45,151 nucleotides of DNA, from positions 1 through 45,151 of the forward strand of contig VAWN01000103.1 of assembly GCA_005885555.1 (NCBI GenBank), given 5' to 3'. The translations under genes were made by a program, and so were the position numbers. The notes below the pieces were generated by a model. That model had not been told where the DNA came from. It was given only the letters and a program-made list of their open reading frames with translations, and did not search any database. This DNA is from Actinomycetota bacterium (GTDB taxonomy: Bacteria > Actinomycetota > Actinomycetes > Mycobacteriales > Micromonosporaceae). How positions within the stretch are numbered: position 1 is the stretch's first letter; every line of letters starts with the position of its first letter. This document shows, in pieces, positions 37,403-45,151 of the stretch.

Positions 37403-40400
37403 TCACCCGCGGGCCACGGTCACCCGTACCGCCGCACCGTCGCCCGCCGCACCGTCGAACGCGCCCTCGCCGACCGGCCCGAACGCCACCGACGTCGCGA
37501 GCGTCTCGGCCGCCACGAAGTCGCGGTGCGCCTCGACGGCCGCGGTCACCTGAGGGCCGGCCTCGACGGTCAGCGCGATCCGGTCGGCCACGTCCAGCCC
37601 CGCCTCGCGTCGGGCCTGCTGCACCACCCGTACCACGTCCCGCGCCAGCCCCTCGGCGGCCAGTTCGGGCGTGACGTCGGTGTCGAGCACCACCACTCCG
37701 TCGGGCAGCGCCGCGGAGCGGTCCGCGTCGGCGGCGACCAGCTTCAGCTCGTACTCGCCCTCTTCCAGCGGTACCCCGGCGGCGGTCACCACGCCGTCGG
37801 TCACCGACCAGTCGCCGGCCTTGACCGCCCGGATCACCTGCTGCACCTGGCCGCCCAGGCGCGGGCCGAGCACCCGGGGCACCACGGTCAGCACCCGCTC
37901 GCAGTACCCGGACAGGTCGCCGGTGAACTCCACCGACTTCACGTTCACCTCGTCGGCCACCAGGTCGGCGTACGGGCGCAGCCGGTCGGCGTCGGGCGTG
38001 GCCACGGTCAGCTTCGCCAGCGGCAGCCGTACCCGCAGCCCCTTCGCCTTGCGCAGGGACAGCGCCGCCGAGCACACCTCCCGTACCGCGTCCATCTCGG
38101 CCACGAGCGACCGGTCCGCCGGGAATTCGCCGACGGACGGCCAGTCGGTCAGGTGCACCGAACGGCCGCCGGTCAGGCCGCGCCAGATCTCCTCGGAGAG
38201 CAACGGGGCCAATGGAGCTGTCACCCGACTTCCGGTTTCGAGCACGGTGGACAGCGTGTCGAAGGCGTCCCGGTCGCCGGACCAGAACCGGCCGCGCGAG
38301 CGCCGCACGTACCAGTTGGTCAGCGCGTCGAGGTACCCGCGCACGGTCGTGCAGGCGCCGCTGATGTCGTGGACGTCCATCGCGGCCGTCACGGACCCGA
38401 CCAGCTCCGCGGTCTTCGCCAGTACGTACCGGTCCAGCAGGTGCGTCGAGTCGGTCCGGCGTACCGCCTCGTACCGCTCCGCGTTGGCGTACAGCGAGAA
38501 GAAGTACCAGACGTTCCACAGCGGCAGCAGCACCTGCCGCACCGCGTCTCTGATGGTGGCCTCGCTGACGATGACGTCGCCACCGCGCAGCACCGGCGAG
38601 GACATCAGCGTCCAGCGCATCGCGTCGGACCCGTACGCGTCGAACATCTCGTACACGTCCGGGTAGTTGCGCAGGCTCTTGGACATCTTCCGGCCGTCGG
38701 AGCCCAGCACGATCCCGTGTACCACGCAGTTGCGGAACGCCGGCCGGTCGAACAGCGCCGTGGCGAGCACGTGCAGCGTGTAGAACCAGCCGCGCACCTG
38801 CGGGAAGTACTCCACGATGAAGTCACCCGGGTAGTGCGTCTCGAACCAGTCGCGGTTCTCGAACGGGTAGTGCACCTGGGCGAACGGCATCGAGCCGGAC
38901 TCGAACCAGCAGTCGAGCACCTCGGGTACCCGCCGCATCGTCGAGCGGCCGGTGGGGTCGTCCGGGTTCGGCCGGGTCAACTCGTCGATCCCGGGCCGGT
39001 GCAGGTCCGTCACCGGCACGCCGAAGTCGCGGGACAGCTCGGCCAGCGAGCCGTACACGTCGGTGCGCGGGTATGCCGGGTCGTCGGAGCGCCACACCGG
39101 GATCGGCGAGCCCCAGAACCGGTTGCGGCTGATCGACCAGTCCCGCGCGCCGGCCAGCCACTTGCCGAAGGAGCCCTCCTTGACGTGTGCGGGCGTCCAG
39201 GTGATCTGCTGGTTCAGCTCGACCATCCGGTCGCGGAACTGCGTCACCGCCACGAACCACGACGACACCGCCTTGTACACCAGCGGCGTGTCGCAGCGCC
39301 AGCAGTGCGGGTACGAGTGGACGTAGGAGTCCAGCCGCACCACCACGCCCCGGTCGCGCAGGTCCCGCACCACCGGCTTGTTCGCCTCGAACACCTGCAG
39401 GCCCTCGTAGTCGGGTACCAGCGCGGTGAACCTGGTGTGCTCGTCGACGGTCACCACGGTCGGGATCCCGGCGGCGTTGCAGGCGTTCTGGTCGTCCTCG
39501 CCGAACGCCGGCGCCAGGTGCACCACGCCGGTACCGTCCTCTGTGGACACGAAGTCCGCACCGAGCACCTGGAACGCGCCCCGCGTGTCGGCGAGGTACG
39601 GGAACAGCGGCTCATACCGCCGCCCGACCAGCTCGCGCCCCGGCACCGTGTCGACGCGCGTCCAGCCGTCCAGCTCCCGGGCGTAGGCGTCGACGCGGGC
39701 CGCGCCCAGGATCGCGCGCTGCGCGCCACGGGAGAAGACCGCGTACTCGATGTCCGGCCCGACCGCCACGGCGAGGTTCGACGGCAGCGTCCACGGCGTG
39801 GTCGTCCACACCCACAGCTGCTCGCCGGTCTCCAGCCGGAACGCCACGGTCAGCGCCGGGTCCTGGCGGTCGCGGTACACGTCGTCCATCCGGGTCTCGG
39901 TATTGGACAGCGGCGTCTCGCACCGCCAGCAGTACGCCAGCACCCGGAAGCCCTCGTACACCAAGCCCTTGTCGTACAAGGACCTGAAGGCCCACATGAC
40001 GCTCTCCATGTAGTCCGGGTCGAGCGTCTTGTAGTCGTTGGCGAAGTCGACCCAGCGGGCCTGCCGGGTGACGTAGCGCTCCCAGTCCTGGGTGTACCGC
40101 AGCACCGAGGCTCGGCAGGCGTCGTTGAACTTGTCCACGCCCAGTTCGAGGATCTCCGCCTTGGTGGAGATGCCCAGCTGCTTCTCCGCCTCCACCTCGG
40201 CGGGCAGCCCGTGGCAGTCCCAGCCGAACCGGCGCTCCACCCGGCGGCCGCGCATCGTCTGGTACCGCGGCACGACGTCCTTCACGTACCCGGTCAGCAG
40301 GTGCCCGTAGTGCGGCAGCCCGTTGGCGAACGGCGGCCCGTCGTAGAAGACGTACTCGTTGTCGCCGGCCGCCCGCTGCTCCACGCTCGCCGGGAACGTC

Positions 40401-40495
40401 TTGTCCGCCGCCCAGAAGTCCAGCACGTCCTGCTCGACCCGGGGCAGGTCGGGGCTCGCCGGTACCCGGCGGTTGGGGGCGTTCTTCGGATACAC
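37403..40495 (-). CDS. ileS: Isoleucyl-tRNA synthetase, type 2 (eukaryote-like)
   Basis: 1030 residues from GTG 40495 (GAGGAG six bases upstream). The HIGH signature is embedded in [14 protein letters not shown] (54-67), typical of type 2 IleRS, which is also found in mycobacteria and eukaryotes. The editing domain follows, then KMSKSLRN near residue 600 and a long C-terminal anticodon region; a zinc-type CWRCETPL segment lies in the insertion. Type 2 enzymes are known for natural tolerance to mupirocin. Expression is controlled by the T-box directly upstream. Confidence 0.97.
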   Translation of the reverse strand: MYPKNAPNRRVPASPDLPRVEQDVLDFWAADKTFPASVEQRAAGDNEYVFYDGPPFANGLPHYGHLLTGYVKDVVPRYQTMRGRRVERRFGWDCHGLPAEVEAEKQLGISTKAEILELGVDKFNDACRASVLRYTQDWERYVTRQARWVDFANDYKTLDPDYMESVMWAFRSLYDKGLVYEGFRVLAYCWRCETPLSNTETRMDDVYRDRQDPALTVAFRLETGEQLWVWTTTPWTLPSNLAVAVGPDIEYAVFSRGAQRAILGAARVDAYARELDGWTRVDTVPGRELVGRRYEPLFPYLADTRGAFQVLGADFVSTEDGTGVVHLAPAFGEDDQNACNAAGIPTVVTVDEHTRFTALVPDYEGLQVFEANKPVVRDLRDRGVVVRLDSYVHSYPHCWRCDTPLVYKAVSSWFVAVTQFRDRMVELNQQITWTPAHVKEGSFGKWLAGARDWSISRNRFWGSPIPVWRSDDPAYPRTDVYGSLAELSRDFGVPVTDLHRPGIDELTRPNPDDPTGRSTMRRVPEVLDCWFESGSMPFAQVHYPFENRDWFETHYPGDFIVEYFPQVRGWFYTLHVLATALFDRPAFRNCVVHGIVLGSDGRKMSKSLRNYPDVYEMFDAYGSDAMRWTLMSSPVLRGGDVIVSEATIRDAVRQVLLPLWNVWYFFSLYANAERYEAVRRTDSTHLLDRYVLAKTAELVGSVTAAMDVHDISGACTTVRGYLDALTNWYVRRSRGRFWSGDRDAFDTLSTVLETGSRVTAPLAPLLSEEIWRGLTGGRSVHLTDWPSVGEFPADRSLVAEMDAVREVCSAALSLRKAKGLRVRLPLAKLTVATPDADRLRPYADLVADEVNVKSVEFTGDLSGYCERVLTVVPRVLGPRLGGQVQQVIRAVKAGDWSVTDGVVTAAGVPLEEGEYELKLVAADADRSAALPDGVVVLDTDVTPELAAEGLARDVVRVVQQARREAGLDVADRIALTVEAGPQVTAAVEAHRDFVAAETLATSVAFGPVGEGAFDGAAGDGAAVRVTVARG

Positions 40496-40710
40496 CAGTC
40501 TCTCCTCGCGCGCGTTCGTCGTCGTTCGCGCGAGGACGAGCGCCGCAGCGCCCGCGGTACCACCTCGCTTGGCGGCCCGGGGACCACCCGCTCGTTGGTC
40601 GGCTGTGACGGGCCGATCCCGTCCGGTTCTAATAGGGCCGCCGGGGCGACCCGTTCTTCCGGAGGCTCACCGGTGATGGCCGGATCAACGCCTGTGTCCG
40701 CTCAAGGCTA
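40496..40710 (-). promoter_or_regulatory. Translational T-box riboswitch of ileS, with promoter
   Basis: On the minus strand: -10 TAGCCT (40705-40710); short Stem I with Ile specifier AUC (40683-40685) in GTTGATC, closed by CCGG/CCGG and GGC/GCC; then AGAACC; the T-box sequence AGGTGGTACCGCG (40553-40565) that pairs with the tRNA acceptor end; and a sequestrator with CCTCGCGCG (40527-40535) complementary to CGCGCGAGG (40504-40512), which covers the Shine-Dalgarno (40502-40507). There is no terminator, so control is at translation initiation, as known for actinobacterial ileS leaders with ultrashort Stem I. The 3' end of the upstream esterase gene lies over the 5' half of this leader. Confidence 0.93.
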
Positions 40711-41897
40711 CCCGATCGGGCCGTGCGGGCGCCGTCGGGTTTCGAGGTACACGACGGGGCGGGTTCGCAGTTGGGCAGCATCCCCTGCTTGACCGGACCG
40801 TGCGTCGGGATCGGCTTGACCGGGCCGGGCACCGGACTGATCTGCGGCGCGGCCAACCAGCCGGCGAACCAGTCGAACAGCGCCGGCAGCACCATGCGCC
40901 ACACCCCGCCGGTGTGCCCGCCGGACGGCACGACCAGCGTGCTCACCTGCATCGGCGGCCGGGCCGCCGCCTGGAACGCCTGCAGCTGCTGGTACCCGCC
41001 GCGGTCGTCGGACGCCACCGACAGGAAGACCGGCAGGGCGGGTACCGGCAGGTGCGTCACCCGCCACAGCGGGCTGTTCTCGTCGCGCAGCCGCAGGTTT
41101 CCCTTGTACAGGTCGCCGGTGGTGTGGTCGGTGATCGCGGTGAAGTACCCGGACAGGCTGCCCGCCGCCGCGTACAGATCCGGATGCCGCATCGCCAGGT
41201 TCACCGCGCAGAACCCGCCGGTCGAGGCGCCCATGATCCCCCAGCCGGCCCGGTCCGACCGTACCCGGAACTGCGCCACCACGGCCGCCTGCACGTCCCT
41301 GGTCAGGAACGTGTCGAACCTGGCCCCGTCGACCGCGTCCACGCACTCGCTGTCGGTGGTCTGGTCGAAGTCCTGCAACGGGAACACGACGACGGCGGGC
41401 GCCATCCGGCCGGCCGCGATCTCGTGGTCCAGGACGTCGCCGATGTGCAGGCTCACCACCCACAGGTTCGGCGTACCCGGAAAGCCGGCCAGCGCCTCGA
41501 CCACCGGATAGTGCGTGCGCCTGCCCTGCGGCGAGTCGTACCCCGGCGGCAGGTACGCCTTGGCCGCCAGGCTGATCCCGCTGGCCGGCCCGGGCACGTT
41601 GAAGGTGACGATCTGGCTGCCGCTGGGCAGCTTCTCGTCGACCGTGGTCTGCCCGGTGACCGGTGCCAGCGGACGGTGCCCGGCCACCTCCGACCAGGTG
41701 GTGAACAGGTCCATCTGCCGGTTCACCCAGATCGCCGCGGCACCCAGCGCGGTCGCCACGCAGAGGAGGACCGCGGTACCCCGGACCAGCCAGCCCCACC
41801 AGCGGCGCACCCGGTACCACACCAGTGCCGTGTCGACGGCGATCACGACCGCCAGCACGATCGCGGTGACCTGCGCACCGAGGCTGTTGGGCGGCAC
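40629..41897 (-). CDS. Membrane-anchored esterase (antigen 85/esterase D-like alpha/beta hydrolase)
   Basis: 422 residues from GTG 41897. Two N-terminal membrane helices (about 8-27 and 36-57) are followed by an extracytoplasmic alpha/beta hydrolase of the PF00756 group with the nucleophile elbow GASTGG in [35 protein letters not shown] and a late His in [11 protein letters not shown]. It resembles mycolyltransferase/esterase families that act on cell-envelope lipids, but the substrate is unknown. It starts three bases after the stop of a paralogous gene. The last 40-odd residues have no family similarity I recognise and overlap the ileS T-box. Confidence 0.82.
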   Translation of the reverse strand: MPPNSLGAQVTAIVLAVVIAVDTALVWYRVRRWWGWLVRGTAVLLCVATALGAAAIWVNRQMDLFTTWSEVAGHRPLAPVTGQTTVDEKLPSGSQIVTFNVPGPASGISLAAKAYLPPGYDSPQGRRTHYPVVEALAGFPGTPNLWVVSLHIGDVLDHEIAAGRMAPAVVVFPLQDFDQTTDSECVDAVDGARFDTFLTRDVQAAVVAQFRVRSDRAGWGIMGASTGGFCAVNLAMRHPDLYAAAGSLSGYFTAITDHTTGDLYKGNLRLRDENSPLWRVTHLPVPALPVFLSVASDDRGGYQQLQAFQAAARPPMQVSTLVVPSGGHTGGVWRMVLPALFDWFAGWLAAPQISPVPGPVKPIPTHGPVKQGMLPNCEPAPSCTSKPDGARTARSGSLERTQALIRPSPVSLRKNGSPRRPY

Positions 41898-41900
41898 CGG

Positions 41901-42824
41901 TCACCTCGGCGCGTTCGGGTCGACCGGACCGGTCAGCGGTGCGGCGAGCGGGGCCGGCAGCTGCCGGTACACCCATTGGAAGGCCGCGGGCAGGCGGTCC
42001 TCGGGTCGCGCGACCACCTGGACCGACCCGTGCCCGGGCGGGCGCTCGATGATGCTCAGCGTCGCCTGCCAGGCCAGCTCGTCCGGCGGCGCCGGGCGCG
42101 GCGCCCCGTCGATGGCGACCGCGAACCAGAACCGCAGCGGATCGCGCGCCAGCGCGGTGAACCCGGCGTCCGCGCCGACCCCGACCACCGCCCAGCCGCG
42201 TGCGGCGGTGCGCAGGTCCTCGTCGAGCTGTCCGGGCAGCACCTCGGTCAGTACGGTCTCGTCCGGGTGATCGGTGCGCAGGAAGACGAGAACCGCGGGG
42301 TTGACCTCGGCATCGGCGTGCGGAACGACCTGGTTGATCTTGCGCGGGTCCCAGGCGCCCTGCGCCGGGCCGGCCCTGGTCGGCGCGACCACGACAACCA
42401 CCGGGAAGCGGGCCGCGGTCGCGGTGAAGTAGCGTGGCGGCACGTAGATCACCGGCGCCGCGGCCAGATGCCAGCTGCCGACCCCGCCCGGCCGCCACTC
42501 GAAGACCAGGCCGTTGCGCGCGCCCTCCACCGCGCGGGCGTGCAGCCAGACATCCAGCCGGGTGGTCGGGTCGGCCACGACCGTGGGCGGGGGCGCCGCG
42601 TGGTGCCGGTTGAACAGGGCCGACCAGGACGGGAAGATCTCCAGCGACCGGTTGACCACCAGGCCCGCGGTGAACAGGATCAACGCCTCACACGCCAGGA
42701 CCCCCGCGGTCCGGCTGATCGGGCGCCACCAGGCCGTGCCCCGCCAGAACCAGACGGTACCCGCGAGGGCGCCCAGGGACGCGACAGCGCTCAGCACGAG
42801 CAGGGGCAGCCCGGTCAGCGACAC
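41901..42824 (-). CDS. Esterase-like membrane protein lacking the catalytic serine
   Basis: 307 residues from GTG 42824, six bases after the ndk stop. The layout matches the downstream esterase: two N-terminal helices (LLVLSAVASLGALAGTVWFW and ACEALILFTAGLVVN), then an alpha/beta hydrolase-like domain with VIYVPPRYF and RFPVVVVVAPTRAG. At the nucleophile elbow it reads GWAVVGVGADAGFTALA where the neighbour has [18 protein letters not shown]: the Ser is replaced, so it is probably not a hydrolase. It may be a partner or regulator of the downstream enzyme. Confidence 0.7.
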   Translation of the reverse strand: MSLTGLPLLVLSAVASLGALAGTVWFWRGTAWWRPISRTAGVLACEALILFTAGLVVNRSLEIFPSWSALFNRHHAAPPPTVVADPTTRLDVWLHARAVEGARNGLVFEWRPGGVGSWHLAAAPVIYVPPRYFTATAARFPVVVVVAPTRAGPAQGAWDPRKINQVVPHADAEVNPAVLVFLRTDHPDETVLTEVLPGQLDEDLRTAARGWAVVGVGADAGFTALARDPLRFWFAVAIDGAPRPAPPDELAWQATLSIIERPPGHGSVQVVARPEDRLPAAFQWVYRQLPAPLAAPLTGPVDPNAPR

Positions 42825-42830
42825 CGGCGG

Positions 42831-43244
42831 TCAGGCGGGGACGTCCGGGAACCAGAGCGCGATCTCGCGCTTGGCACTATCGGGTGAATCCGATGCATGA
42901 ACGAGATTCTCGCGGTTGGACAATGAGAAATCCCCCCGGATGGTACCGGCCGCCGCCTTGCGCCCGTCGGTCACGCCGACCAGGGTGCGGACCACCTCGA
43001 CCGCCTGGTCACCGGAGAGGATCGCGGCGACCAGCGGACCACCGGTCATGAACTCCTTGAGCGGCGGGTAGAACGCCTTCTCCACGTGCTCGGCGTAGTG
43101 CTGGTCGGCCAGCGTGGCGTCCATCGTGCGCAGCACCAGCGTGTCGATCGACAGGCCCTTGCGCTCGAACCGGCTCAGCACCTCCCCCACCAGGCCCCGG
43201 CGTACCGCGTCCGGCTTGATCAATACCAGCGTGCGCTCGGTCAC
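42831..43244 (-). CDS. ndk: Nucleoside diphosphate kinase
   Basis: 137 residues from a GTG at 43244 with GGGAGG upstream. It has [26 protein letters not shown] and the phosphorylated His116 in NLVHASDS. It equilibrates nucleoside di- and triphosphates. It is the first gene of a short series with the two esterase-like genes. A partial DUF4233 gene about 1.7 kb upstream is the usual ndk neighbour in actinobacteria; here the VOC gene has come between them. Confidence 0.97.
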   Translation of the reverse strand: MTERTLVLIKPDAVRRGLVGEVLSRFERKGLSIDTLVLRTMDATLADQHYAEHVEKAFYPPLKEFMTGGPLVAAILSGDQAVEVVRTLVGVTDGRKAAAGTIRGDFSLSNRENLVHASDSPDSAKREIALWFPDVPA

Positions 43245-43328
43245 GCGCCCTCCCGTTCGGCTCTACCCGCCCCGTAGCCTATCCGGACGGCTTTCCGCCC
43301 GGGGGTCCCGAGTGACTTGTCGGCCCCC

Positions 43329-43357
43329 TTTCGCACCGGGCGAATCGGGCCTAGCCT
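43329..43357 (+). promoter_or_regulatory. Candidate promoter of the membrane-VOC gene
   Basis: TTTCGC (43329-43334), spacer 17, TAGCCT (43352-43357), about 28 bp before the GTG at 43386. Confidence 0.45.
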
Positions 43358-43385
43358 GACGGACAGCCCTCGGGAGGTTGGTTAC

Positions 43386-44981
43386 GTGGCCAGTGCCCGT
43401 CGTTGGTCGGTGTCCGCCGGTCGCACCGTGATCAGCGGCCTGCTCGCCATCGTGGCGGTGTTCCTGCTGTTCGTGAGCCTGGGTGCGAGCAGCTGGGTGC
43501 TCGCCGCGCTCGGCGCCGCCGTGTTCGCCGGCGGCGTGGCGTTCTACGTGGTCGCCGCGCTCAACAGCCGGGAGTTCGCCTACGTCCCCGGTACCGGACA
43601 CGTGGTCAGCTGCTCACCACCCCCGGCCGCCGCCTCGCAGGGCCGGTGCGAGATGCACCTGGTCATCCACGCGCCCGGCATCGACGACGTGGCGGTGAAG
43701 ATCCGCGACGCCGGGGTACCCGTGTCCAAGTGGCCCGATGCCGGATCCACCCTGCCGATCCTGGTCGCCGTCGGCGACCCGCGCCGGGTACGGGTGCTCT
43801 GGGACAGCGTGCGCAGCCACGGTGAGGTGGCCGAAGGACGCGACCAGGAGTACCAGTCCGGTGGCCGCGAGGTCTCCGAGTCCTACCTCGGCGACCTGCT
43901 CGACGAGGACTACGACGAGGCCGAGCTCGCCGACCTGGATCCGGACTCGCGGGTGATCGAGCTCGACGTGATGGATCCGACGCTGTTCCGCAGCGAACCG
44001 GTGCCCGACTCCGGACCCGGGTTCTCGCCGTCGATCGGCTACGACCCCGACATCGGGCTCGATCCCGATGTCCAGCTCGACCGGCACGTCGAGATGGCCG
44101 ACGCCCCACCGGAGCCGGGACCAGAGCGACCAGAGCCGGGACCGCAACCAGAGCCGGGACCGCAACCGGAGCCGCGACCGCAACCGGAGCCGCGACCGCA
44201 ACCGGAGCCGCGACCGGAGCCGGCCGAGCCGGAGCCGGCCGCCGCTGGCGCCACTGCGGCCGCCACTGCGGCGGCGGCCGGGGGCTCGGCCTCGCCCGAG
44301 CCCGGGTCGGACCGGCGCCCCCGGCCCCGACCGTCACCGCGACCTCGCCGGCCGGCCGACGACCAGATCCCGGTGGCCGGTCCGGAACCGGCCGCCGCCG
44401 GCGGGGTGACCACCATCCCCGCGCCACCCGAGCCCGCCGAGGAGGAGGCACCGGCGGCGGCACCCGACGGCGCCGTGCCGCCGCTGCGGGTGGAGCACGT
44501 GCTGGCCGCCGACCCGGCGGTACCGGCGATGCCCGACTCCCAGGCGACCGAAGACGCGGACGTGTCCGACGCGTACCTCGCCGCCGCCCGGCCACCGGGC
44601 CAGCCGCGCGGACGGGTACGCGGGGTCGGCGTGACCCTGTTCGTCGCCAACCTCGGCCGGTCCCTCGCGTTCTACCGCGACCTGCTCGGCTTCCGGCAGG
44701 TCGACCTGGGGCTGGGCAGCGCGGTACTGGAGTCCGGCGACGCGCGCATCGTCGTGCGCCGGGTCGTCGACATGCCACCCGTGGACCGCCGGCTGATCCA
44801 TCTCCTGCTCGAGGTACCCGACGTGCAGGCCGCCTACGACGAGCTGCTGCTGCAGGGCGTGGAGTTCGTCCACCGGCCCCGGCCGGTCAGCCGCTTCGAG
44901 GAACTGGAGCTGTGGTCGGCCGCCTTCCGCGACCCGGACGGGCACGGTATCGCGCTGACCAAGTGGGAGGTCCAGCCCTAG
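43386..44981 (+). CDS. Membrane protein with C-terminal VOC/glyoxalase-fold domain
   Basis: 531 residues from GTG 43386 (GGGAGG about ten bases upstream). Two membrane helices (VISGLLAIVAVFLLFVSLGASS and VLAALGAAVFAGGVAFYVVAAL), then a soluble alpha/beta region (about 60-210), a long acidic and Pro/Ala-rich linker with PEPGPQ/PEPRPQ repeats (about 235-410), and a C-terminal VOC domain (RVRGVGVTLFVANLGRSLAFYRDLLGFRQVDLG to RDPDGHGIALTKWE). The VOC metal ligands are incomplete: the region preceding the first strand has no His, so a catalytic role is uncertain. The combination of membrane anchor and VOC is unusual. It interrupts the usual ndk-DUF4233 pairing. Confidence 0.78.
   Translation: MASARRWSVSAGRTVISGLLAIVAVFLLFVSLGASSWVLAALGAAVFAGGVAFYVVAALNSREFAYVPGTGHVVSCSPPPAAASQGRCEMHLVIHAPGIDDVAVKIRDAGVPVSKWPDAGSTLPILVAVGDPRRVRVLWDSVRSHGEVAEGRDQEYQSGGREVSESYLGDLLDEDYDEAELADLDPDSRVIELDVMDPTLFRSEPVPDSGPGFSPSIGYDPDIGLDPDVQLDRHVEMADAPPEPGPERPEPGPQPEPGPQPEPRPQPEPRPQPEPRPEPAEPEPAAAGATAAATAAAAGGSASPEPGSDRRPRPRPSPRPRRPADDQIPVAGPEPAAAGGVTTIPAPPEPAEEEAPAAAPDGAVPPLRVEHVLAADPAVPAMPDSQATEDADVSDAYLAAARPPGQPRGRVRGVGVTLFVANLGRSLAFYRDLLGFRQVDLGLGSAVLESGDARIVVRRVVDMPPVDRRLIHLLLEVPDVQAAYDELLLQGVEFVHRPRPVSRFEELELWSAAFRDPDGHGIALTKWEVQP
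44133..44216. repeat. 18-bp tandem repeat encoding Pro-Glu-Pro-(Gly/Arg)-Pro-Gln
   Basis: Four full 18-bp units from 44133, 44151, 44169 and 44187 plus a 12-base partial unit, differing at one or two positions, in the linker of the membrane-VOC protein. Copy changes stay in frame. Confidence 0.9.
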
Positions 44982-44988
44982 CGACGGG

Positions 44989-45151
44989 CTAGCGGCGGGC
45001 CAGCACCGACCGGCGCACCGACAGGACGTACCCCCACACCGCGCCGAACAGCACGCCGAGCACCGCGAACGCGACGTGCAGCAGGCCGCAGGCGAACAGG
45101 ACGACCTGCAGCACGATCGCGGCGTACCACGCCCACCGGTACCGCAGCAGC
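44989..45151 (-). CDS. DUF4233 membrane protein, C-terminal part (5' end outside window)
   Basis: The last 53 residues are visible, beginning LLRYRWAWYAAIVLQVVLFACGLLHVAFAVLGVLFGAVWGYVLS and ending ARR before a TAG at 44989-44991. The two hydrophobic segments and the RYRWAW motif match the DUF4233 family, typically encoded between folC and ndk in actinobacteria. It converges with the membrane-VOC gene, with seven bases between the stops. Confidence 0.75.
   Translation of the reverse strand, partial: LLRYRWAWYAAIVLQVVLFACGLLHVAFAVLGVLFGAVWGYVLSVRRSVLARR

Noticed and set aside
37526-40792. Long plus-strand open frame opposite ileS
   Set aside because: Same GC artefact; the opposite strand has a complete IleRS with all motifs and a T-box leader.

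Overview
The window is about 45 kb of very GC-rich DNA from an actinobacterium, probably a member of the Micromonosporaceae or a close relative. That placement is inferred from codon use, protein similarity as I recall it, and gene order; no rRNA is present to confirm it. The backbone is a classic actinobacterial housekeeping neighbourhood, mostly on the minus strand. It resembles the Mycobacterium tuberculosis Rv2412-Rv2442 order (rpsT, holA, comEC/comEA, degV, gpgP, rsfS, nadD, obg, rpmA, rplU, rne). No tRNA, rRNA, CRISPR array, transposase or prophage was seen.

Layout. 1-9.6 kb: a truncated secreted protein, then a minus-strand series of a cytidine-deaminase-like pseudoenzyme, a CorC/CBS membrane protein, ybeY, phoH (interrupted by an intein), a damaged serine hydrolase, a HIT protein, rsmE, dnaJ and hrcA, with a CIRCE operator in front of hrcA. 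9.6-14.4 kb: DUF4870 proteins, hemW, a crotonase with an upstream small ORF, a lytic-transglycosylase-like exported protein, a GlsB-type membrane protein and a small winged-helix operon. 14.4-25.2 kb: lepA (frameshifted), rpsT, holA, comEC, comEA, degV, a lipoprotein, gpgP-like phosphatase, rsfS and nadD. 25.2-28.6 kb: an apparently accessory insert of trpS, a DHA2 efflux pump and a GNAT protein, at the place where many actinobacteria carry proBA. 28.6-37.4 kb: obg, rpmA, rplU, rne, a DUF2344/TIGR03960 radical-SAM pair and plsC. 37.4-45.1 kb: T-box-controlled ileS, two esterase-like membrane proteins, ndk, a membrane-VOC fusion protein and the end of a DUF4233 gene.

The strongest observations are these. 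(1) An intein in PhoH has the complete class 3 signature (Ala1, block B Trp, block F Cys, block G Thr). (2) trpS is preceded by a 12-codon leader peptide with tandem Trp codons and a mutually exclusive antiterminator/terminator, that is, a ribosome-mediated attenuator. (3) A translational T-box with ultrashort Stem I controls ileS. (4) lepA is broken by a 4-bp tandem duplication that also creates a new start codon. (5) Several promoters show a -10 hexamer exactly six bases before an ATG, which implies leaderless transcripts. (6) The hexamer GGTACC is strongly over-represented.

Functionally the region combines translation and ribosome biogenesis (rpsT, rplU, rpmA, obg, ybeY, rsfS, rsmE, lepA, ileS, trpS), RNA decay (rne, PhoH), protein quality control (hrcA-dnaJ), DNA uptake and replication (comEA, comEC, holA), and cofactor or nucleotide metabolism (nadD, hemW, ndk). 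Two aminoacyl-tRNA synthetase genes each carry a tRNA-charging sensor of a different kind.
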